From Mesodorylaimus sp. YZB2_4 (lineage: Eukaryota; Nematoda; Enoplea; Dorylaimida; Dorylaimidae): 64,000 nt of DNA. A program made the position numbers and the translations under genes. The stretch lies in the NCBI GenBank assembly GCA_030248295.1, contig JASANH010000183.1, positions 372,001-436,000 on the forward strand, in the 5' to 3' direction. The first letter of the stretch is position 1. The number at the start of each line of letters is the position of its first letter. Of the stretch, positions 20,169-32,447 are shown piece after piece. The notes beneath the pieces were generated by a model. The model worked only from the letters and a program-made list of their open reading frames with translations. It had not been told where the DNA came from and made no database searches.

Positions 20169-23100
20169 TCAGCTGACTTGGTGCTGGTGCTGTTGCTGAT
20201 ATATGAGACTGTGATTGAGGCACAGCTCGTGATCTCTGGTGTCCCCCCACCCCCCATTCTCTTTGGGTGCCTTCAACGAACGACGACTTCGTTCGCTCAC
20301 TTCGAACTTGTCGGGAAACAATTCCTTTTTCACACTTTCCAAAATCTCCACTACTTTCGTGGCGCTGCTATCGGCCGTGCATTGCTTGCCAGAATGGTGG
20401 ATGCCGCTATAAACACAAAGTCACTTAGTCCTTCACTCATGGCTCACAAAAATCTATCTCGCCAGTGGCTAAGCCTAACGTTCACAGACCCTGCAAGATC
20501 ACGTTTCACAGAGCCTCCTTACGCAGCTCTGTGGAACGCGGTAACCCAGCTGAATGTGAATTACGTCAGTGCTGCACATGCTTCAAATTCCTCACAGGAA
20601 TCAAGAACCTCAACAACGGTCAATTAGAAAAACAAATTTCCCGCCTTTTTCGATTTGAATTTTTTCTAGAAAGGAAACCACCAAGAGAACAAAATAACAT
20701 CTTTTAAATAACGCTGGCACTGTACATGACCAGGTTTCTTCCTCTCACCTATTATACTCCCTCAGACACCTAAAACACAGTCATTTTAGTTTGGCTAACA
20801 ACGCCCGCCTAAGATTTCTCCATTCTAACACTGATTCAAAAGGGTGAACGGACATCAGGCCGCAGACATTAGAGCGTAGACAGCAGGGCGCAGTGGACTC
20901 AAAGGCTTTTCATCTACCTTTCGTCGCTATGAAAAATATTTCAAAACTTAAAAACTTACACTCGTATACTCTCAAAAAAGCGCATCAAACGTGCAAATGC
21001 ATGGGAATATACGACCTATCCTGAACACCCTATTCTCAGCCCCCAAATTGATGGCTGGATCCAGTTTTCAAAGCAAATCCTCTGCATTTTTCCCGAATGC
21101 TTCTGCCCTTGGACATGAGACAAAAACGCGGTGAACATCACAAATATTGTCACATGCATAGTGATTCATAGTCAGCCCGCCAACATTCTTAGTCCTGATT
21201 AACTTCCAGTGCTCAAAAATCTTAAGAGACGGTTTCTGAGAGACTCGACTTGGTGCTGGCCAGTCGAATTTTTTGACCCCGTTTTTTGGTGCTCTATCGA
21301 AAGTACTCATAAAACTGATTGTCTCCGCGGAAGTAAAATTTTAAGAAAATGCCTGCATGTACATGGAAACAGAGCACCTTGAAGGTCACAAAGGGTCACT
21401 TTTAGTCAAGAAATCATAACTTGTTTTGTTTTAGGTCTAGAACAATCTTTAAAATGTAGAAATGACCGCTACATTTAAAAACCTTTTCAAAATTAGCCTA
21501 GCTATAACTGTTCATGAGATATTCAAAATAAACTGCCCATGATCAGACATGATCAGGTACTTTCGATAGAGCACATAAAAAGGGTCAAAAAATTCGACTG
21601 GCCAAGCATATTCCAAATGGGTCGCGTCTCTGAGAAACCCTATCTTTTAAATCGTTTCCCAACTTGCTTTCCAGTATTCCTGCATGGCCAAGAAGGCCTT
21701 GCCCACTTTTCCATCCATCACGTGTGTATATAACATCTAGGTTTTGACATATTTCAGGGGATAACTTAATGTTCCAGAACTGCTCAAAAGGTAAAATCAC
21801 CATACGACCACTGCGTCCTAATGTCCGCGGCCTACAGTAGTGTCTTGCAGCTTGTTGGCGGGAGCTGGCTAGGAAACATCATCTTTACAGAACTTATCGT
21901 CAATCCCGCCCGCCCGTGTCTCACATAACCTTCAATCCATCATCCCTTCAAGATTTTCTCGCACTGATAGCTATTTACTCCTCAAATTCCTGTTTTGTGA
22001 TCAAACTCGAACTCGTTTGATAGCGTTCAACAAAAATTCGACTTTTCACTGATTTTTTCACATTGTCACGGGACTGCTAATCAATTTCAACTGATTTACA
22101 GACTTCCATAATGACCAACAGCCACATAGAGAAGGAAGGTGATACGAAATTTTGAACCTCAGCATGCCGCCTCTCAGTTTACCTTGATATTGGATCCATC
22201 CTATTTTCCCACGTTTTCAAGGCACTTCTCAGATTCCCTGACTTTCCTGGGTTTTCGGTCTTGTATAACTCGTGTTTGGGCTTCTGGATTTCGGCTATGA
22301 CCACACCAGCTCTCCACATTTCCTATTTCCTAACATTACAAATGATCTTCATCAATCGCCTCGGCGAATCACCGTTCCCACCCTTACTACTTATCCCTCA
22401 TGTATCATCCGATGACTCATCAGATAGCCCCTTACACACGCCTCAGTGCCAAAGCCTTCAGACTTCAGATTAATTCCTATTTTTTCAAACCTTGAGTATA
22501 AGTCAACCACCCGCTATTCCAACATGCGATCAGCAGACCTCCCACACCACCTGCTTATCCCCCAATCAGGAGTACCCCCTCCCCACGAGCTATCACATAC
22601 CAATCTCCAATATGGAATACTCGAGGCGACTTGGCATAAATGACCGTCATCGATGGTTTCAGGCATTTCAAATTCACTCGCATCAGTGACCAGTCCCAAT
22701 TGTAATCGTCATACGTGCAGAATAGCTGCAAAGCCAAGACACTATACGTATCAACCCCTGGCACACTTCACACCTGATGAATAGAAAACGAGAAACATCA
22801 ATCTTACATTTGCACACGATCGAATTTGCTCCCATGTATTTCGATTTATGGCCATGCCCATGTTGTGACGACTCGAAAACCACGGGTAGACGGCCAACTA
22901 TAACAAAACGCCCATTCTTAGTTTACTCTACCTCGTGCACTTGAATGCCAGCACTGGAAAACCTTGTTTGATAAAAGGGATTCAGCCCAGCCTCGACAAC
23001 ACGTATAACAGTTAGAGTATTGAAACTTGCTATCAGTTTCAAAATTAATGTCTACTTGCAAAGTTAAAATGTAAACCGAATAAGTTTACACACTTTTGCC

Positions 23101-26100
23101 AGACGACGTACACTCTAGAATTGATGCCAGAACACTAAAAAAAGTATGAAATTCAGATTCAGCAACCACGTTTTACACAGTGGCCAAAATTCTGCACCTC
23201 CAGCACCTATGCAAAAAAGTGGGACCATTAGGAAATAAAAAAATTTCGACTTCTAATAATTGAGATAGCGGTCCAGAATTTCGGCCACCCCACTAAAAAC
23301 GAGTGCTCAATCTGAATATCATACTTTTTTTTAATATGACTTCGATTCTTCGTCCTTAAAGGGCCATTGTAGCCAGTTTTCAGAACACGGCCAATAGCTT
23401 TACTACGAAAAATTTTGCCAGGCCTAAGAACAAGTCGGCCAGCATCGACCGATCCACCGATCCGGGGATGGATCGGTTCCCGATCCGACTGTTGGATCGG
23501 CCGGATCGGCATTTTAAATTTGCCGCGCATTACCTGCTTGAAAAAAACGGGTATGTTACGCTTTCTGCGATACCATCGGAAAGCAAGGTTCCCAGCATCC
23601 TCTTGCTCTTTTAAAACCTCCTTTGGTTTCAATAGCCTCCCCTAAATCTTCTCAGCCTTTCAAATTTGGTGCGTACTCCTCTACAATTTGGGTTCTCTCT
23701 CTTAATCATGGTCTGTGTGACACCATGTGCGCGGATTATTGAATGGGTCCCAGAGGTCAGAGAGAAATCAGATGCAATGGGAAATGAAAGAAATGAATAA
23801 GGAGCTAAACCGATAGGTTGGGATCAGGATCAGGGCACTGTAGAAATTAAGAAATGTAAAACAATCTGAAATCGTAGTTTTTTAAATCAGTGAATGAAGA
23901 ACAAAGATAGCGCAGAATTTTGTACACAGTTCCTGGCTTGGGATCGGTTAGGATCGGATCGGAACGGATCGGACCGATCCAGAGCATGGATCGGATCGGG
24001 ATCCGGACTGAGGGTCGAATCGATCGATGCTGGCAAGTCGGAAAATACAAAATTTGAATTCGCGCGCACTTCTTGTTGCTCGGCAGGTTCAAGCTGCTTA
24101 CTGCGAAATAGGCCACATATTGTGCGCGCGATAGGGTTTTCATTTTCAGCTCAATAAGCTCTAATACAATTTCTAAAAATACGTCTCAGAAAGGAACAAT
24201 CTAAAATGTTTTGCTGTTTCAAGATGTGAACATAAGAGATTGCCACATTCTCTTCTGCCACCGCGATAAACTGGCACAGTAATTACTATAAAGTTTGTGG
24301 CTTTAGGTGTCAGCAGCTTGAACTTGCTGGGCTATGAGAAATCCGCGCAAATTCAAATTTTTTACCTTCCGACGCGCGCCTACGCCATCGGGATACTTTG
24401 TGAAATTTTTTTGTACTGTCTTTACAGGCAGTGTCACGGCATCTTCTACAAATTTCGCCCGCAGTGCCCCATCAGAACTATTGTAGTCACGCATTACGGA
24501 ACAGTAACACCCAAACTGACATTTCTAAATACTTGAATCTACTCCTTCTCACCTACCTTATTCATTGTAGACGAATACGTGGCGTACGACTTCAAATAAA
24601 AACCAAGCGTAATCACGCTACATTCGCTACATAAGCTAAAAAGAGAAACTATACATTCATCTATACCTCGCCTCCAGACTTCATACAAGGCGCGGAAAAT
24701 GATAATTTTCCTCGATTTTTCTCCCGATTATTTTCGCACTGTCCGCAGACAAATTTCAGCTGATTTACAGCATAATTAACCTTCCTTGGTTGAACGATTT
24801 TAAAAAACCCGATAGATCTGATTGAAATTCATTTTTCTCCTGAATTTTTTAAACATCCTCAGAAAAGGCGGGTGATTCAAAATTTGCGACCTCTCACAGT
24901 TTTCTCTGATTTTAATTGCAAAACTATGATTTTCCCTGACTTTTCCATCCTTCTATGAACCCTGTTGCATTCACGTATCCCATGTCACCTGCTCACCTGT
25001 CCTTATTCTTGACCATATAATCGAAAGTATGCAAGAAGTCGGGACTGACGTAATGATCCTCTTCCAACCGAATCACCCAACCCGTATAATTACGTAATCG
25101 CGTGATACCATCGAACACGTAATTCATCTATGACAAAATGTTACAAATTTAATTTCTCCCAGCATACAGACGGACTGAAGACAAAACTATCTTTATGGTC
25201 CAGTCCTTTTCGGTCGCACCCCGTTGTGGGACAGGCTTACCGCATTAAATTCCCATTACAGCCGCTGAGTTGACGTCAATGACAATTTTGTGAAGAAAAA
25301 TAGGTTATTATTGGTTTCAAGGTTTGATTTTACGTTTTCAAAACAAGTTTTCTTGAAATTTTTTAATGAAACCAGAAAAACTGAATAAAAAAAGCAAAAG
25401 CGAAAAAGCCAATCAGTTGACAGCAAATATTTTTCTAAATTCACGTTATTTTTGTAGAGACATGACATGATAACGTTATCGTTGAAAATATCAAGAAAAC
25501 TGTCGGGGAGAAGCTACAGCTCAAAAGCGTATTTCAGTGGGCATATGCTAACCCGACTATGAGACCCCAGCACTGGCCCCCCCCAGCACTGTCAGAGCAA
25601 TGTAACTGGGTCAAGGCAAACGAGGCAGACCAAACTTCTCACAAGAAAGGGTCCCAATTCATCTACGTGCTTTAAACTATGATTGACCCCGTACACCACA
25701 TTCGCTAGATTGTTTTCCAAAAAAAATCACCCGCCCGGGGTTCGAACCAGGGACCCCGACCCAGTCTTACCTTCCACCACCAATGATGCTTGACTTGGGA
25801 CAGTTTAGCGATACGATAATGACCATACTTGTCTGGTGTTCGCCAATTTTGACATTTCGTGCGTTCGGCACTAAAAAAGTACAACCATACCCTTTCCTTT
25901 TTCAGAAAGGGCATAAAAAACTTACGCTTCCTTTCCAATTTCGCCCGGACAATCTTTCGGATCTTGACCAGGAAATCGATCAGGAAATATTTGCATACTG
26001 AACGGATAAAATATTTGCATGGTACGACAAAATGTCACTGATCGAACCAATCGATTGAACGTAATCGAATAATAATCGTGACTAAATATCAATAAGGCTC

Positions 26101-26560
26101 GATCGATACCTCGCGCTTGCGATACAGAATGAATCAATTGTTCCAAATATTTGGATCGATTATGTACTTGAACCACGATGACGTAGTCGATCGATTCGAC
26201 TGGTCCATATTTGGCTTCGTTCATAATCTCGGCATGGGCATTATTGTCTTCGATCGACTGTCTAATCTCGTCTAATCCAGGCATGGCCAATGTCGACTTC
26301 TGATCACCTTCCTCTCCCGTCCTTTTCACCCCACCGTACTCCCCATCAGCCCCGATCGGCTCCGCCCCTCCATCACCAACACCATTTTGATAATGATTTA
26401 TCGATTTTTGCTGCTGATCAGAATCGGCTGCATTGCCGGCGCCTCGTCGTAATTGAATTTGAATAATTAGAAAGCTCGCAGTCGAAGCGATAAACACGAA
26501 TTTTAACCATTTTACGACAATTTTTGAGACCATTTTAACAAATCGTGCCAATTTGATCAA
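20169..26560 (-). CDS. MGAT2: Alpha-1,6-mannosyl-glycoprotein 2-beta-N-acetylglucosaminyltransferase (GnT-II)
   Basis: Seven exons, every phase consistent: 26560-25926, 25870-25771, 25127-24997, 24635-24557, 22897-22808, 22725-22601, 20406-20169; 465 residues against 447 in man. In the Golgi it adds beta-1,2-GlcNAc to the alpha-1,6 mannose arm, the step that turns hybrid into complex N-glycans. A short cytoplasmic start is followed by a signal anchor (about 10-35) and a Gly/Glu-rich stem. The catalytic part shows YVIVVQVHNR, LLIFSHDYYS, FPGQDPKDCP, GHYRIAKLSQVKHHWWWK, RLEEDHYVSPDF (the E-D-H metal/UDP site), SSRHNMGMAINR, CTYDDYNWDWSL, GDCGIHH and NGGWGDTRDHELC. A second Met at 26533 is a possible start. 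Introns hold a LINE fragment, MITEs and GGATCGG repeats. The gene lies 5.9 kb from B4GALNT on the same strand. Confidence 0.96.
21068..21803 (-). pseudogene. Degenerate LINE 3' fragment in the last MGAT2 intron
   Basis: Two minus-strand frames in the right order resemble the LINE at 39890-41560: LSPEICQNL..GLLGHAGILESKLGND parallels its KHVKTKLLYEHMMEKR region, and DVHRVFVSCPRAEAF parallels DVYHVFVQCPRTLEFW, the zinc-binding domain after reverse transcriptase. Frames are broken and the core is absent. Confidence 0.6.
23138..23335. mobile_element. Foldback MITE family C, full copy
   Basis: A palindromic unit of about 200 bp: 'agtatgaaattcagattcag' at the left is matched by 'ctgaatatcatactttt' at the right. 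Inside, 'aaaattctgcacctccagca' faces 'ggtccagaatttcggcca'. It sits in MGAT2 intron 4 (between exons 4 and 5), is non-coding, and closely resembles 34966-35165. Confidence 0.75.
23430..23545 (+). repeat. GGATCGG-rich family E, copy 2
   Basis: 'agcatcgaccgatccaccga' followed by 'gatccgactgttggatcgg' and 'gccgcgcattacctg' parallels 12190-12270 and 48335-48400. It lies in an MGAT2 intron. Confidence 0.65.
23930..24070 (-). repeat. GGATCGG-rich family E, copy 3 (inverted)
   Basis: Dense GGATCGG/CCGATCC units, with 'gaatcgatcgatgctggcaag', the reverse complement of the 'gccagcatcgaccgatcc' end of copy 2. Copies 2 and 3 lie about 400 bp apart in opposite orientation. Confidence 0.6.
25732..25752 (-). 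repeat. tRNA-like B-box next to an MGAT2 exon
   Basis: The minus strand reads gtccctggttcgaacccc, a near-perfect B-box, 20-40 bases past the exon 2 donor. It probably marks a degraded SINE; no A-box was found. Confidence 0.3.
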
Positions 26561-29500
26561 TATCGATTTTTTTTCAAATTCTTTGGTTCACGCGCGCAGA
26601 AATACATAAATCGGCTAAAAAAGAAGGAAATAGAAAATATATGAGAGCAGGAAAATCTTGTTTTATTGCACAGGTTGGCAACAAAGAGTGTCAACACAAT
26701 TTATGCCATCTCGTCAGACTGACAAGTGCTGTGCATCGGGTTTTGATTTTTATATTTCATTTCAGACATATCTGTAGAATAACAGAAGATCGCGTGGTTT
26801 ATTCTTTCCCCGCATTGAAAAACATAAATATGGTAAAAACTACATAAATCATTCTGAAAAAGTACAAATATCGCTAAAAGCTGTAATAAATTTTGATATA
26901 GTTTTGGCTGTGCTAATACCATGTACGGACCCCTCGGGGCTTGGTTGGCTAGAAAGTTGTCAAGGATTCCCATGTTTTACCCATATACTTGGGGCCATTA
27001 GAGAAAATGCCCCCTACCCTACCCAAGTATGGGCAAGGTCGGCTGGGTTAGAGGGGGGAGAGAGTAGAGATCAGATCAGATCGCCTAAGCCTGATCTGAT
27101 CGCGTGTGAGACAGGTCAGGTGGGTCGAGTCGAGTGAGTGAGTTGTATGTCTGTTTACATACAGAACTGTAGGCTGGCTGGACAATTGGCTCGTGCTTGG
27201 AGGCCAGAGCTGGACCTGAGGGGGGTGAGGGGGGCCGGGGGGGGTTACCCCCGCGCCCACCCCCCACCCCCAAAAAAACCCCCCCCCCCCCCTTGATAGA
27301 TTAAGAAAAACGAGAGAATCATGGTTGGCAGATGCCATTATCGCGTGTTTTTTGTAAGAAAAACGGCTTGAAATTCTGGTTTTCTTTAAAAGTCGAACTA
27401 CGAAATGACCCAAACAATTTGCACATATGCAAGTTACCCACCCGGACCTTGCCCATATACGGCTGATAGAGCAAGCAGAACCCATGACTGTGAAATGGCT
27501 GTCGACCAAAACGAGCCGACAGCTCCGACCGATAGCTCAGTTATCAACTGATAACACCAATAATTTAAGATCTTTCAAAATTTTGGGGCGGGAAATTCCA
27601 ATTTCAGTCAAAAATCATTAAATTTTTCAATTTCCTCCAAAGAAGCAGTGCGAATCATTCTGGAAGCACAAAATCAAAGGACCTCAAAACTACATTGCAA
27701 TCTTCAAATTTGGGATTCGCCCTTTTTCGCAGTTGTTAGGCACAAGCTCGTGAACATTTCTAGGAACAACCATGTCACACTGCCAGGAGGCGGACATGAA
27801 TACCGAAAGCCAGATAGTATGGGCAGGATCTGGATGCTCGAAGAAACAGACGGTTATTCGAAAATTAGCAAAGTGTCCCCAGTTTCAATTTGAATTCCAG
27901 CAAAATTTAGCTCGCTAAAATCTTTAAGGCTCATGCACACCTTTGAACCTCGCATGAGACCTGAAAGCTTTTACAATTTACAAGGGAGCCTCCCTCGCCA
28001 ACCGTCAAGTGGAACTTATGACCACCCGCAAACACTAATGATTGTAATTTGTTCCCAGGTGCAGAAGGCTCTGCAAATATTGGACCAGTCTGGCCAACTG
28101 GTCAGCCGCGGTCAGCGCCTAAGCCCCTGCTGGTTTTTTAATTTGTGTGGTAAGGAACCTAAGGAGTTACAGATAACCCTTGGTGCCAACACCCAAGTTG
28201 GGTTCCCGGAATTTCCACAAAAGAACACGAAAAACCTGTAAGAATTCCAAAACCTTCGCAGGACTTTAGACGCTGACCATTGCTGACCACTCAGACACAC
28301 CATTCACCAATATTTTGCAGAGCTTTCTATCGCATCTAGGAGCAAATTACAATCATTGGTTATGTCAAGTTCGACGGTTCATGCGGTTACCTTCTTAGTG
28401 AGGCCTACGGTCCAAGGAGGATGGCCAAGGTCTTCCTCATTCCCTACCCTGATCCCACGCCCAAACACAAACACAACAATGCGAAACCTAAACTGCTTTG
28501 ATGCAGTGGCCGACAGCAACAAGACAAATCACGATGATCAATCATCAAGGTTACGGTGCTGCCCCAGCAGGACTTCTCTCAGGCACTGTTTTTTTTGGCC
28601 CAGAATCCATAGCTTCCTGTTCCTCGTCATACTCAGCAGACAATGCGCCCGCCCCGAACTCTTATTGACTGCGAATTCCACATTACCGGTTATCGGTCAG
28701 TGCTGGGGACCAAACTCCCTAACTTATGCCTGGCCTAGGTGCCCACGAAACCCCTTCACCGAGTCTCACCTTGCTCGATGCCATTGCACATGGGCCAATC
28801 GTCATTGCCGCACACCTCGCTACGACTAGGCCCAATTCCATTATTGCACACTGGACTCGCCGGCACAATCGGTTATTTAATGTCGTAATATTGAGCTGTT
28901 CACTCCCATTCTCTAAAAGCAAAACGAAACCGTAAGGTGGGCACTATTCAATATTCCAATAACGGTTCCATGGGGAATAGTCGAGCCATCACCAACCCAT
29001 CCCTTCGCCAACTATCCCCATGCAGCATAATATCACCAGTGGAAACTTTACACCAGCTCTCCGATTACTGGGTACACACGGCTTGTATGGACTAGTCCTA
29101 TATCCGAACAAGTATTAGGTATTACCTGCGACCCACTGTACCAACCCGCCTACTCGAACAGGCCGAGTGCAGTGCACGCGCGGGCATTCTTCACCCACTA
29201 TCCCTCAATTATTCTCGAAAAATGCACCAATTCGACGATGTCGAGACGCGACGAGCAATTCACAGAAAACATGCCAAAAATACTTTTCAACAATGCACAT
29301 AAATAAGGCCGTTGCTTACGGAGTCATGCGTGCCAACACACACCACTCACCCATTTTTCGGACTTGATCCTACGATTATATGACGACCTAGTGCAGTTAG
29401 AAACCTGACCAAAATAAAAATCTTGCAGACCGTCGGATGCGGCGTTCTATTACACACAATATGCACGGTATCAGTTTCATACTTATAGGAACCCAGTCAC

Positions 29501-32447
29501 ATCCGAGTGCAGCTAAACAAAGTGGCTGGAGATCAAGTCTAATCCAATCTCACCACACTTTACACGGAAAACCAGCAAAGAGCACTTTACACTGCCATGA
29601 CCTACCCAACATACCTGCATACACCTAGTACTCCGAGTGTTGGAGCAGAACAGCTCATGCCCAACCACACATCAGCAATGACAAGTCACTAACACCCCGT
29701 TCAGAAGCACGCACAGTGCAGTGACTAGTCGAGGCGGGTAACAAATGAAATACCACAGCAATATGCAGCTCTGTTGCTAAGATACGAGTCAAGCGAGCGG
29801 GCCGGTTCTGGTGACCTTAGTTTTGATAGGCAGAATTGAAAAACACAAATCGAGCTAGCTTAGGCTTACAGCGAGCACCATGGCCAGGCAGGATATACAC
29901 GATTGCGTCAATCGGACCAAGTGAACGGCTCCATTGGGACACACTCGACCTCGAGTGCCTGGACACATGTCCGACTATGGGGCACAGGGCAGCGTTAGCC
30001 CAGCTATATCCATTTCCAAACTCTCGACCTCGTTTATAGTTAGTAGTAGGAGGTAAAACGAGACCCCGGCTCGGCTTAGTGGAAGTAAATGAGCATAGAT
30101 GGACGATAAATGAGATCTGCCCGAGTTCGCGTGCGTGTAATCGTAGACGACTAAGCTAGCCGATCCATAGGAGGCAGAATAGACTGAATAACAAAATCCA
30201 ATTTACTCAAGTGCGACTAACGAGATAATAGATAGTAGAAGAGGAAGCTTTTATACAAATTCTTAATACATGGAGTAATGCATTCTCAAACTATCTTTTA
30301 CCCACACGGGGCTCCGACAGAGGGACGCACCAAAAAAGCCCTATGATTAGTATGCCTAGCTTACGATTAGACAACAAATTATTATTAAAATGATCGGAAA
30401 CTGTTTTTGACAATGCTGTCGTGAAAACAGGCTGTCAGACACGAGCTGAGTTGGTTTCCACGAGCAATCCATCATCAAAACTGATGAATCCGCTACATAT
30501 TACATAAAAAACACTCAAAATTCACTTATCATACACTAAGTGGATTTCATAACCTGCAACAACTTTTATTCTCCCGAAAAACGAAGCGAGAATCGAGCAT
30601 CGAGCCATCACATTGTCAAAGGGTCAACTGGCACTTTTCAATTCGGCTAAAAATTTAAAACGCGAGATATAGCGCAAGCAATCAAAAGCCAGACAACCGG
30701 TTCTTTTCACGTGAAGCCGCCCGCAACAAAAAGTCTTGCAAAAAAAGAACTCAAACTGAAATTAGCAATAAAACCTTGCTGTAGGCACGCCTTCTACCAG
30801 AAGCAACATAGCCTATTCTGTCAATCATAATACTAAATAGCGACCCACAAGATTTTTTATGCTTACCTTCTCGAATAGTCGATAACTTTCTTGGCCAGAT
30901 TCCGGAAAAAGAAAATTCATTTTCTTGCCAGACAATACTAGGTCCCACTCGCATGCAATATCAGGCCTAGTTAGGGCTTACTGGCTAGGCTCGCCATAGT
31001 TTGACCATTGAAAACTATGAATGGACAAGGAGTAAATCACAGAAATTAATCGTTGTTAATTGCTGGAAAGTAAAAAAAAGACTTTCAGCTCTTGAAAAAG
31101 TTCAAATCACAATCAGTAAAGCTGGCATGCCAAAAATGGAAATAGAAGGCTAATAGAAATATATATTCGTACTTTCGTACTGGAACCCGACAACCCGATT
31201 GCGCACATATGCCGCAACCTGAGAACTCCCAAGTTTGCGCGGGTAATTTAAATGTAGCTACGAACTACATAAAAATAAGATATCGTGGTGTACCAATATT
31301 TCTAACTGGAGAAATGATTTCTAACTCAGCCATTATTGCGTCTATATGTCACGTTCACTCATGTGTTTTCGATCATTGCAAGATCGGTTTCTGATTGGTA
31401 ACTTTTAACCACGCCCACAAAAAGTGGGTGTGGTTAACGATCAGCGAATTTTGCAATATTTGCTTGCAGCCATTGTATGTTTGCTTCTAATACCTAGGAA
31501 TCTTGACAATTCTCAGATAGAAGAACTGGCTTACGCCAGATCTGAATAGCTTCCCTGATTTGAATTGTTTCTTTTCCTAAAAATTGAAACTATCCAAAAC
31601 TATGTTTAAAACATTGACGCATGCGAGGTACAGTATGTCCACAATTGTGAGTATGAAATACAGTCGACTTCACTTACATAACTGCGAAAAATTCCCATTC
31701 CAATTTATTTCCTGTATACTGCGTGCGTCATAGTTGTCATTGGATAACTGCACATCGTTTTATTGCATAGCGCACACCAGGCCTATTTGCAGCACATCAC
31801 GTGAATGCACTTCAGATTACCGCAAAGCGCAGGAAGATATTTCAGTGGCTCCTGCTATGTCTACTGCGTATAGCCTCAATGCAATCATTCATTGATAGTT
31901 ACTGATTTGTTTTTATCATCGGTTAGTAGCATGAACTTGCCTGGTCCTGAGGCTATGCTATAGCGGAGTCGACTGCGCACGGCAGCGTAATCTTCGAGAA
32001 CGAGAAGACCTCGACAGCCCAAGCCCCCCCCTGGCTACGCACCTGAACGGTCAAGTCTACCAGACCAAAACATTCCTGAGGTGGGGGCTCGATTCCCGCT
32101 CGGGGTTCATGTTTTTCATTGGTTTTTTAACCAGTGGCTTATCTGCCGCGCTCCAACACAGCCCCACTTCCAGACTCCCCTTCGTCATGTGATGTTTTAC
32201 ACTTGCTCTGTCATTTTCGATGCTCTTTGCATCTCCTGCATTTCTGCTGATGACGGTTATGCGACCGGAGGGTCCTTTTCTTTGCACAAACAATACTTTG
32301 CTTTTTTATTTGTGATTCTGAAGCAATTGTCTCGAATCTTGCAAGAAAGGCACTGTTTTTTCTGGTTGTATGCTGGAAAATCCAGTTTTGCCATTCTCAT
32401 ATAACAGGCAAGTTCACTTTCCAGTAGACCAGTTATGCACAACAGAT
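26561..32447. other. Intergenic region between MGAT2 and B4GALNT (5.9 kb)
   Basis: No gene is recognised. A perfect 11-bp inverted repeat, gatcagatcag / ctgatctgatc, lies at 27070-27101. A C-run at 27276-27292 adjoins G/C-rich sequence. The stretch 28350-30400 differs in texture, with fewer A/T runs and several long frames on either strand, but none resembles a known protein and I saw no coherent exon chain. From about 30400 the sequence turns AT-rich again. Confidence 0.45.

Noticed and set aside
19679..20257. 192-codon minus-strand ORF overlapping the MGAT2 3' end
   Set aside because: A different frame from the MGAT2 last exon; a shadow with Cys/Val-rich noise.
28356..28829. 157-codon plus-strand ORF in the MGAT2-B4GALNT spacer
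   Set aside because: No motif, no splice-site support and no similarity to known proteins by eye.
30405..30560. Possible hammerhead ribozyme near 'ctgatgaatcc'
   Set aside because: The CTGATGA motif is present, but the required stem II and GAA pairing do not form.
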